A stretch of DNA of 64,000 bases from Phyllostachys edulis (taxonomy: Eukaryota > Streptophyta > Magnoliopsida > Poales > Poaceae), in contig CM070562.1 in the NCBI GenBank assembly GCA_036346405.1, positions 68,467,482 through 68,531,481 on the forward strand. Direction: 5' to 3'. The notes under the pieces are model-generated. The model searched no databases, was not told the DNA's origin, and saw only the letters and a list, made by a program, of their open reading frames with translations. Positions 21,160 through 31,057 of the stretch are shown piece after piece. Position numbers and translations under genes: made by a program. Positions within the stretch are counted from its first letter, which is position 1; each line of letters starts with the position of its first letter.

Positions 21160-22155
21160 ATGGAGGTCCCGGCGCAGTACGAACAGGATGATGCCGCCGA
21201 CATCGAAGCTCTACTCCAGGATATCGCGGTCGTTCAGCTCGCCGACATCGGCCTCACTCCCCTCTCCGCGAGCGCCAGCCGCATGCACGCCGCTCCAGAC
21301 TCCGACGGCGCCACCCTCAAGAAGCCCAAGAAGCGCCCGCAGCCCTGCGCGGCCTATGACGCCGACATCGATGCCAGCCTCCGAACCATGGAGAAGGACG
21401 CCGGGGAGCGGCCCTCTCCCGACTACCTGGAGACGGTGCAGGGGGGTCAGATGAACACAGTGACGCGCGCCTTGCTCGTCAGATGGATTGACGAGTTCAC
21501 CCGGTGCTTCGACCTCGCCCCGGGCACGCTCCACCGTGCCGTCTCCTACGTGGACCGGTTCTTGTCGGTGAGAGCCCTGACGATCACCGACCACCAGCTC
21601 CGCCTCGTCGGCGCCGTGTCCGTCTTCCTCGCGGCAAAGTACGAGGACCGGTACACCACGCGGAAGCTGAACGCCAACGTGATCGCCTGGTACGGCGGGT
21701 TCACCAGGAGCGAGGTGCTGGGCACGGAGTGCAACATTATCGCGGCGCTCAGCTACAAGATGGGCGGCCCCACGGCATACACCTTCGTGGAGCACTTCAC
21801 GAGATACAACGAAGGAAGCTTTGATTTGCTGGTGAAGTCCTTGGCGCACCACCTGGCCGACCTGACGTTGCTGGAGTACCGAAGCCTGAAGCTCCTGCCG
21901 TCCGTCGTGGCGGCGTCGGCGGTGTTCCTCGCGCGGTGCACCTTGAAGCCTCCGTACGCCCTGCCGTGGAACACCGGCCTGAAGGAGCTGACGGGGTACA
22001 ACCCCAAGGACTTGGCCGGCTGCATGGATGCAATGTACGACATGCATGAGATCGAGATCTGGCCAGGGTATGTTGAGATGAGGCTGAACTACTTGATGGA
22101 CTACTCGTTGCCTCCTCGCGTTGAGATCCCTCCTGAGTACTTAGCGGATCCATAG
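21160..22155 (+). CDS. F-type cyclin (grass CycF family), single exon
   Basis: 331 aa from ATG 21160 to TAG. Cyclins bind and activate cyclin-dependent kinases; the CDK partner of the F type is not known to me. Visible: basic NLS-like KKPKKRP (54-60), a conserved AAYDADIDASLRTMEKD stretch (64-80), the PSPDYL motif (85-90), and a cyclin-N fold with TRALLVRWIDEF (102-113, the MRAIL-like helix), LHRAVSYVDRFLS (124-136) and FLAAKYED (156-163). A cyclin-C fold follows from about 204, with FVEHFTRY and LPSVVAASAVFLARC. No D- or B-type LxCxE or destruction box is evident. The upstream in-frame stretch lacks an ATG, so this start is preferred. Regulation: RY and TATA at 20943-20958. The ORF is complete and likely functional. 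Confidence 0.9.
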   Translation: MEVPAQYEQDDAADIEALLQDIAVVQLADIGLTPLSASASRMHAAPDSDGATLKKPKKRPQPCAAYDADIDASLRTMEKDAGERPSPDYLETVQGGQMNTVTRALLVRWIDEFTRCFDLAPGTLHRAVSYVDRFLSVRALTITDHQLRLVGAVSVFLAAKYEDRYTTRKLNANVIAWYGGFTRSEVLGTECNIIAALSYKMGGPTAYTFVEHFTRYNEGSFDLLVKSLAHHLADLTLLEYRSLKLLPSVVAASAVFLARCTLKPPYALPWNTGLKELTGYNPKDLAGCMDAMYDMHEIEIWPGYVEMRLNYLMDYSLPPRVEIPPEYLADP

Positions 22156-22491
22156 GAGCAGTAAGATTTAGGCAGTAGAAGCTAGTATACAGCAGTTCTT
22201 TGTAATGTACTCAGTATTGTTCATTCATCTGGAATACATTGGAACTCAGTTTTGTCATGCTCTAGTGCGCATATGGTAATTAATTCATGTGAAACGAATG
22301 CTCGAGTCAATTTGCGCCTCCTGAATTTTTGTGTGAAATTCCTGCTGTACAAATGGACCCTAAGGCCTAAACTGATTATCACAGACTCGCAGCCAACAAG
22401 GACATTTCTGTCTTTTCAGGGCCCATGACATGAATACACAGGTGTTGTGTATGGCTCATGTATATAATAAGGTGAAATTATATATAACAAG
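22156..22491. other. Cyclin 3' region
   Basis: Probably 3' UTR then intergenic. A TTTGTAATGTACTC stretch near 22200 may be a polyadenylation region; no clear AATAAA. Confidence 0.35.
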
Positions 22492-22905
22492 GTGAAAGAA
22501 AGACTGTGTCCGAAAAGTGCCCATGATAGCCCGAAAAGCGGGAGCACAGCATACGCTTTTTCAATCACAGCCCTACAGGGGAGACGCAGTTGCATAGGGC
22601 TACGAAATATTGTAGGTTGAGGGGTGCAGAGGGCGAAACCCCTATGATACGGATTATGAGTTCGAGTCGAATATGTAATCAGGGTATAAATATATATCGC
22701 CGACCTCTTGTAACCCTAATCAGAAGAAAACAAGAAACTCCTCATACGGACAGAGCCGTCGCGATTCGGCTCCCGAGAATGTAGGCTTTGCCGAATCTCG
22801 TAAACAAATTCTTGTATCCTTTGTTTGCTTGTTGTGATTGTTCTCTCGTGCCAAAGGCTATCGCCGGTTAACAACACGTTACTAAACACCCGCAGAGTCA
22901 CGCGA
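22492..22905 (+). mobile_element. LTR-like fragment
   Basis: Contains GGTATAAATATATATCGCC (TATA at 22685-22692), then CTCTTGTAACCCTAATCAGA and a T-rich tail with TTGTATCCTTTG, an arrangement typical of copia LTRs. I could not fix the borders or a target duplication, so the identity is tentative. Confidence 0.35.
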
Positions 22906-23265
22906 CCTTGCAAATGAAATCGTAAAAAATGGTTCAACAGTTTAACTACAGAGTAGCACTAAACACTCGCGGAGACCCTAGCAAGCGTGCAACCGAGAAT
23001 TCATTTGAATCGCTAATTTTCAGCAATGAAAACTACTTAAGTCTCAGTCGATTTTTCAGCCTTTGGATGTTCTTTGATATCTGTGCATTATGGTTTTGGT
23101 TATTGGGCTCGAATAGATGTTTGATTGCGGTTTTCTTTTCAGTATCCGATCCACACGAAATGAACCTATTAACAAAGAGCATCTACACTTCAATCACTCT
23201 ACCCCTCACTTTCCCCAACCATCTTCCCACACTTCCCACACCAGACCACCACTCTCAGTCCCCAT
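22906..23265. other. Unassigned sequence
   Basis: A second copy of a TAAACACTCGCGGAG-like word (compare 22885) suggests a small local duplication. Nothing else recognised. Confidence 0.3.
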
Positions 23266-23656
23266 CAGGGTTATCAATTTCGTCAAAATTTCAGCGAAAT
23301 GGCCGAAATTTCGTTCATTTCGCTTGGTCCCGAAAGGATTTCAATTCGTTCAAATATTTTCGGTTGGTTTGAATTTGGAGGGAATTTGCAGGGTTAAAAA
23401 GAGTAAGCGCTAGGATATAATCACCAAACCGAGCGTAGCTTGGTGGTCACGCCTGCGTGCGTCTTCCCTAAGGGCCTGGGATTGAATCCCACCCAGCGCA
23501 CTGATTTTTTTCGATTATTTTAAATTTTAAATTCAAATTTGATTCGAACCAGTTTGAAAACCCACCGAAATTTCATTCCGAAATTCCGAAATTTCGGTGA
23601 TTTCGCCTATTTCGGCCATCAACGAAATCTTTTCCAAAACGAAATTGTTAACCCTG
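23266..23656. mobile_element. hAT-type MITE with perfect 8-bp duplication
   Basis: Ends CAGGGTTATCAATTTCG and, in reverse, CAGGGTTAACAATTTCG. A perfect 8-bp target duplication, GTCCCCAT, flanks it at 23258-23265 and 23657-23664. 391 bp, no transposase. It carries GAAATTTCG-type words on both sides of a tRNA-like core. Confidence 0.9.
23420..23511 (+). ncRNA. tRNA-derived SINE-like sequence inside the hAT MITE
   Basis: TAGCTTGGTGG (23436-23446) fits the pol III A box and GGATTGAATCC (23479-23489) fits the B box. A T-run (23505-23511) follows, as expected for termination. It does not fold as a whole tRNA that I can see, so a SINE head or tRNA relic is more likely. Confidence 0.55.
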
Positions 23657-24534
23657 GTCCCCATCCCCTCCTCACTTCTCTAGAAGCGGACGCCTCCTCT
23701 CCAAATTCGTGGGCTTCTCCATCCTCCACCACCTCTCATGCTCACCCCCGAGCCGGTGCCACTCAGATCGGGCCGGATCTGAGCTCGGGGACGACCGGCG
23801 ATGCGGTGGTGGTTGAGGAAGGCGGGAGGTAGGGCATCTCAACCAGTGGTGCTCGACGATAGCTACTGGCATTGCGGTGGCGGTCGGCGATGGCAGGAGG
23901 TGTGGCAGATCAGCCAGCGGTGCATGGTGACGGTGATGGCCGTTGATGATGCATACTGATTGCTATGTTTGGGTTTGCTTGTAGATAGTATCCTCGTTAG
24001 TGGCTTTCTACTTGTTTTGGCCTGGTTGTTTTAGATTGGGGATTTTTGGTTCTATTTCTGATCTTGGATTTGAGATTAGTGGTAGAGGTTAATTCATCCT
24101 TTAATCATGTGTTTTATGTTTAGCATTTGTTTTTGCTTACTGTTTATGTTGCAATTTAATCAATTTATGCTTATCTTTTATTCTGAACTTTAATCATGAT
24201 TTAGAAGAGTAATTTTTTTTGCTCATGAGCTCTGTTGCAAGTGTTGTGGAATGAAAATATACCTGGGTAACTATTTCTATTTCTTTGCTATGTTGTTCAC
24301 AATATTCTCCCATGCCTAAATATGCGTAGTTCTGCAGTTGTTTAACAATTTTGTTAGGTTAGTATATAATTGCCATGTTTAATGATGTGCAGTTTAGTAT
24401 TAATTTGACTGCAATTTTTTGAAAGTTTGCATATGCAAGGTGATACCTAGTTTTTTGCTTGTGGTTGTGTATTTCCAAATTAATTGTATCTGTCAATCAA
24501 GCTTTCTTTGATTCCATGGTATGCGACATGGCTT

Positions 24535-24660
24535 GGTTCTTCCATCCTGCTTGGCATGTCCATGACCAAGGACTTGGCTGTTCAATAGATCTTTACACTC
24601 TGCAGAGGTGTACAACTTTACCCACAATCCACGATCTCTCTAGCGGGGCGGGTTAGGTCA
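24535..24660 (-). repeat. Fragment related to the giant-LTR conserved block
   Basis: GGCATGTCCATGACCAAGGA ... CTCTGCAGAGGTGTACAAC ... TTTACCCAC parallels 11985-12055, 36470-36545 and 56635-56705. No LTR ends were identified here. Confidence 0.55.
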
Positions 24661-27600
24661 CCCTTGCTCACTTCCACCCTGTAGATCAAAAATTGTAACT
24701 CGGTTTATAGTTAGATCAACATAGAATTAACCTATGAACATTATCATGTATATAATGTATACAAATAACATGTAAGAATATTAGGGGCGTTTTGTTCAAG
24801 GGTTGATTTGTACTCCCTGAAGTTGTGGATAATTTCTCAGATTTTGTCCATGTATGCTCTTTTGCTCTATGATAATTGCTAATCAGTATGGTAGTATCAT
24901 TTCCTTGTAGTGGCAGTAGAAGCAGGAGCAAGGAAGGAGGTTTGCATGCCTTGGGCGAGGACATCTTGGGCAACCAAGACTTAACCTCCTTGGCTAAGAT
25001 TCTTATTAACCTTTTTCGAGGTAGTAGCTAGACCTTCCCAAGCTTGTCATGCACTCTTCTTTCTTGGTGAGATAGTAGTATACGTTATTACAGTGGTGAG
25101 CCGGCCATGTCAAACATAGTCTCCTTTGTCCTGCCACCTTTCATGTCTTCTTGCTTCTACCTTTGGCGAACACCGACATGTACTACTATAGCGGTCACCC
25201 AACGGCCACCATCACCTTCTACTACCATGAGGGGGGACTAACTAGCCGCAGATGGGCGAAAGCAAGCTGTTTGTATTTGCAAGTATGTAGTCTCTGTTAG
25301 CTCTGTTTCTTTACATTGTTCTTGCTTGCTCATTATTTAGTTTAGTTATGCTACATATGCAAAAGACCACAAAGTATTTTGTTCACATGAGTATATGCAA
25401 GTCTGTTGACTTGGTTATGCGACCGTGACTACACATGTTGAGATTATTCTCTGCCCACCACTATTGTCTTCCCCTATTATCTTCGCAGTTGTAACAATAA
25501 TAAACTTTCTCACAGAGTACTCTGCGTGTAGTCAAAATTGCAAGTTGTTTACACAAATATTGCACTATCAAACTAAGTGCAATTTTATATTTATTTTGGT
25601 GCTAGTTTTTCTTCAAACTTGTTTGTGTTGTTGCATCTATCTAGGATTTATGTCAAAGTCTCTGTTATTGTCGAGTTCCTGCTTAATTGCATGTATGTAC
25701 TATCATGCTAGTATTGATTTACACAACTTGTCTTGTCCTTCCCTTTCCAGACATCGCATTTCACAAAAAAAAACCTATTTTTTTGTTGCATCTATCTAAC
25801 GTCGATTCTATCTCCATGTTCTTGTTCATCTCTTTTAGCCTTACTCCATGAGTTAGTATGTTAATCAATCATCAATCAGGATTTAGTTATGGATTCAGTT
25901 TCTTTGCTTATGAGATATGTGATTTATATGCAAGCATCATCTTGCAGCTAGCAGCAGCATGCCCTAAATGTTTTTTTTGTAGCTGAGCTTCTTTGTTGTT
26001 TGAATGTACTTTCATGTTCTTTTCTCCTCCGAAAGTTGTGTTTGAGCTCTGTTGCCATTGTCATGTTGGACAATGACCATATAATTAAGTCAGAAACAAT
26101 TACATATGTTTTGGCTAAGGTTAAGCACATCCATATTTTCGATTGAACAATTCTTACTTTGCTTGTGTAAAGAATGCTATATATGTAGATTGTACCTCTT
26201 GTAGTTGTTGTTCTTTTCCCAAAATGTGTATGCAGGATCTAGTATATTTGCATAATTAATGCCATCGTCAAATTTGTCCCCCTGCTAAAAATGGATATTA
26301 TTAATCTTTTACCAATTATTTGTATTCATATTTGAGACCATTGTGTTATCGATTGAGATCTAAATTCGACTTTATAGTTTCATTATGATTTTCACTTTTC
26401 TATGTTCTTACATTTATTTCTTGTTCTTCTGATCTTTTTCTCTATCCATGTTCGTGCACCAACATTTGTTCTAGCATACCTACTGCGTCTCCAACATTGA
26501 CGGTGCTGGTGCTATGCTCTGCCGGTTGTCTGCTGTGGTTTGCTCTGTTTTTTATTCTAGAATTGTAGTAATAGATTATTTGGTACAAGTTTGTGATATA
26601 TAGCTAGCAACTTCTTCCTTGCAGTTTTTGCAATCTGAATTGTAGCTCTTACTAGATAACTAAACCCTCACCAATTTGCATCAAAAGCAGTATTGTAATC
26701 GATGACTAGTTTCTAACTAGATATTACCGTGTTCTTGTGTGAGTCCATTATGTGAGTGGAAGTTGCTATCTGCGTACTACTATCTAGATTTATTTATTTT
26801 TTACTTGTTATCTTTTCTGTCTCCATGTTCTTGTTCATATCTTTTTAGCCAAGTACTCCATGAACCAATATGTTAGTCAGTTATGATTTTTAGTTATGGA
26901 TTCGGTTTACCTGCCTTATGAGATATGTGACTTATATGCAAGCATCATCTAGCAGTTAGCAGCAGCACGCCTTAAATGTTTTTGTAGCTGGCTTTCTTTG
27001 TTTCTTAGTTGAAACTCGCACACCAGTAATGTTGGGTTTTCACATTAGCTCAAGTCAATTTTCTCAAAAATATCAATATAGACTAAATGTTGATTTTCAC
27101 ATTCTGAATTCCCATTTTTTTAAATTTGTGTCTTGTTACTTGTTCTATGCCATTTTTTAGAGAACCATTTTCTATTGCAAAACAAGCATCATCAACCATG
27201 TTTTTGTAGCCAATATGTTAATTCAATGGTCAATTTAAATGATTTTTGTTATCTAGTTCTACATTTCTTCCAGTGGTCAAATCTTTTGTTGCATGCTATA
27301 CTCCCTTATCTACTTGTGTTTGTTTGTGCTATGTTTGAAAGAGAGAGGTCAAGGTGACATGGACTCTTTTTTTGTGTGTTTATACTGTTCTCCCCCTAAT
27401 TTGTACTGTGCTCCCTATAGTATTCAAATGTTAGGTGGATTTAGCTTCTATTAATATCCTTATATGTATGCTACAGTTTTTCATTAAATTTTCAGTCATT
27501 TGTTTGCATGACAATTTTATTAAAATCTCACTGTAGCACAATGAGCAATTTCAGTAATATGATTGTGTAAGTTGTTATTTCTAGTTCAATAGTTTAGTAT

Positions 27601-29091
27601 CTCTAATCAAGTTTTTAACCATAGAATGATATGGTATTTGCGACATGTTGTGATTTGTTGTTTATCTAGGTTAAAGTGATATCATCTATTTTTGTCTAGG
27701 TTAGATTAGTTTTTTGTTTGCTATCAATGTTTACATTCACCACTTGCACAAAAGTATTTGGAAGCTCAAAAGCGCACTACGCTTGAATTATTATGGCAAT
27801 ATTCACTTTTGTGCAATTTACAATGATTTCACTTGCGCTTTACTTGATAGTAATTTGAAATTTATTTGAGACTCAAGAATCATCATTGGTGTAAATTTTA
27901 GACCATAAATCTCGAACAAATGATATATAGTTAAGCTATGAACAACACTGCTACATTAGAAGTTGCACACCATTTTAACTAAACTTGGGTCCCATGCAAT
28001 ATGCAAGTTTAGTTCTTTTACAAAGGCAAGTTCCATTTAACCCTTTTTCGATTGGGTTCACTGGCGTGACCTTTCTGTCTTTGGTAGAATAATTTTTGTT
28101 CCTTTGGTTTTTTTTTTTTTTTTTATGTTAGGGTTAACCTGGTCAAGACATTTTATGTCCTTCTTAGAACAATTTTTGTTTGTTCGGTTTTTTATTTTGT
28201 TCTATGGTAGGGTACTGCAATTTCAATATAGAAGGGTAATGATGTTTCAATACGACCCTATGTTAATCAAAATAAGTTCAGACATGTTATCATGCTTGCA
28301 CAATATTCCAAGCTCAAAGATGGCACTCATGTGTGTTAAGATTTTCTTTTTATGACTCATGATCTGATAAAAGCATGTTTTTTTTGTCTAGCATAAAAAT
28401 AAAGATATGTCTACATTTATGGAGGGGTTCATCAATCCTCAATTTGTTTTTTGTCTGTGTGAGTTTTTTTGAAAGAGAGATTATTTTTGAAAAAGAGATT
28501 ATTTTTTTCATGGTTGAGTCATGTGCAATTTATAGTTGTGCATGTGCAGTTTTGTACGTTGTCATTATTTTTTTAGTATTTTGTTTGTATCTTTCTTTAA
28601 ATATTATGGATATTACAAAATGCGAAATAACATATAAACTTATTAGAAGTTGCATACTTTTTAAACTAAATTTGCAATTCCAAATTTTATGCAATTTCAG
28701 TACAAACTTACTGCAAATTCTAATGTGGTGAGATGTTACTATACAATATACACTTATCTTTGCATCTTGGTATATAGTATTTCAATGTAATCAGAGGCAT
28801 ATTCATTATGAGTTTGTATAAATATAAGGAAATGGACCTAGTGTATTTATGTTATGTTGCAACTTTAAAGATGAGTTTTTATGTCTTTGGTAGTTGCATT
28901 CTCATGCAAGGATCTCGATTAGACATCCTAATCGAGGATAGTTAGCGAAAATTTCCATTTTCATTATAAAAACTCATTTTATGCATGCTTTTGTTAACCA
29001 TGTCTAGTCTAAAGGCATTCATTTGGTCGATTCATGAAAAATTCCTCGTTGGGTTGATTTATGTTGGTCTGTGTTGCAAAGTTATTTTAAT

Positions 29092-29408
29092 GCTTTTCTC
29101 CCGGATGTAATCCCAAGCATGTCGCAATACATGTATTCTCGTAGTCTTGTTTCAGATTCAGAGGGTTCACCAAGTATAGAATTTTTTTCTATGATATAAT
29201 TTTTTCCTTTTCTATATTTTGTGTGTTCTGGAATCTTGATGTGAAAAATTCTTTTCTCCCTGGACAGAATCCCAAGCATGTCGCAATACATGTATTCTGC
29301 AGTCTTGTTTCTGTATTCTGTAGGGTTCACCAAGTATAGAACTTTTTTTCTAGGATAGAATTTTTTTCTTTTCTATATTTTGTGTGTTCTGGAATCTTGA
29401 TGTGAATA
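29092..29408. repeat. ~170-bp tandem duplication
   Basis: Both units contain AATCCCAAGCATGTCGCAAT, AGGGTTCACCAAGTATAGAA and TGTGTTCTGGAATCTTGATG in the same order. Confidence 0.85.
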
Positions 29409-30365
29409 GAATGTAATTTTTTATATCTGTTCTTAGTTACTATTGACCGATGTATGTACCATTCGTTTGTGTTACTGCTTCTAACATTCATCCAAGTTTG
29501 TGTCCCGAGCCAACAAATATGTATTTTTAGCTAGTAATGTAAACTATTTTTTTAAGCAGTGTGCATATTAAAACTTCATTCAATACAGTAAGAGTGACAT
29601 GTAATAAATTAACAGTAGTCATTAGTTGTTACATCCTCCATAAATAAATTACATTATGAATTGAATATTTTAGCCCTCCTTAATGCCTTGTTGTATCTTG
29701 TAGTTTTGTGTATCTTTTTTGAACTTTCAATGTTGTATTTTGACCTATTCCTCTATTGGCCACTGCCATCATCACTGGCAACATTTTTAAAACCTAGTTT
29801 TAATCAGATAGTTAATATAAGTTACCTTACTTGCAGAAATTTCTTGGAAAGCACAAAAAAAGGCTCCAGGAACATTCATGCAGAAAAAAACCCAAAATCA
29901 CACTACAATAAGCAAAGAGTAAAACTACTCCATGACCGTGAGCAGGCTCAAAAAATAGTTTGCAAAAATGTTGATAGTCATATTTTTCGTGGTTATTTTT
30001 TAATGTGTGTGGTTCATTATTTACCAAGATATTGTTACCTGTTTTCTTAGCTACAGTTCTCTGCAATTGAATAAATTTTATTTCCAATTATCTATTGGTT
30101 GCAATTGGACAGCATAAGGAATTTTTTGTTTTCAACAAGTGCAACTTTGATGGTATTATTGGTTGTTGTTTTTTTCTAGCCTAAATTTGAATATCTTTAT
30201 TTTGTATATTTTGACCGGTCCATTTTTTTCCCTAAAAAATAATCAAATATATGTTTTTGGTTTCGTAGGGGTTGATGAATTTTGTACGGATTGACCAATC
30301 CTTTTCTTTTTCTCTGTCTAGCATATATTCAAACATATTTGATTTTTTTTATTTGTCCAGCATAC

Positions 30366-30470
30366 AATCAAACTTATTTGAAGCATGTATGATATATAAA
30401 CTTGCATTCCATTTTTATCAAACTTATTTGAAGCATGTATGATATATAAAGTTTCATGATTCCATTTTTA
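30366..30470. repeat. ~55-bp tandem duplication
   Basis: TCAAACTTATTTGAAGCATG followed by TATGATATATAAA occurs twice in a row. Confidence 0.85.
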
Positions 30471-31057
30471 TTAAAGTTTCACACACATGTTTTTTTCTCT
30501 CTTTAATCTTCTTTTTTCTTCTTTTTATTTCTTAGAGATTGGGCAGTGTAGATGAAGGAAAAAGACTGACAAGTGGGTTTTTTTCTTCTGTAGATTGCTA
30601 ACGTGTGTGCATCCCACAACAACAACAAAAACCAACAAAAAAGCCCAACAAATCTGAGAACAAAAATTACAACAAACCTCACAACAGACAGTCCAAACAA
30701 ACAACCTTGTCAAATGCATTCAGACCTGTAACAAAAACAGGCCCCAAACAAACAGGACCGAATAACGGGTCTAAATCATGAAATTCAGACCCGTAACCAC
30801 ATACAGCAAAAGCCTAGATTTGTTTTGGCAGTTTTTTTTCCAAACCTTTGGATGGAAATCTAACGGTGGGAAAAAGCGACTGAAAAATTACAATTTTTCA
30901 GGCAACTTACAACTAGACAGTCCCTAAGGTTTATTAAAATTGCTGGAATAAATTCTGAATATTTGTTAAAACTGCATTTTTTACAACAAGAAGTACTTGT
31001 CCATTAAACATGCTGAAGAAGCACTGCAAATCTCAACATGAACGAGCACATGAAACA

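Larger units (their letters stand above)
23665..30990. other. About 7.3 kb of T-rich non-coding DNA, unclassified
   Basis: The left 300 bp are GC-rich (GGTGGTGGTT-type words). The rest is strongly T-rich on the plus strand with no ORF resembling a protein. It contains a piece of a giant-LTR motif at about 24555, two ~200-bp related segments 1 kb apart (25800-26000 and 26810-27005), a ~170-bp tandem pair (29092-29408) and a ~55-bp pair (30366-30470). It begins after a hAT MITE and ends at the KCR-B duplication border (about 31030). It could be a large non-autonomous transposon or an intergenic mosaic. Confidence 0.45.

Noticed and set aside
21211..22047. 278-aa minus-strand ORF over the cyclin
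   Set aside because: Antisense shadow; the plus-strand frame has cyclin motifs end to end.
23430..23511. A functional tRNA gene
   Set aside because: A and B boxes are present but I could not find a cloverleaf with acceptor stem and anticodon arm; a SINE or tRNA relic fits better.
28104..28731. Phe-rich hydrophobic ORFs as small membrane proteins
   Set aside because: They come from T-rich DNA; composition alone explains them and no motif is seen.
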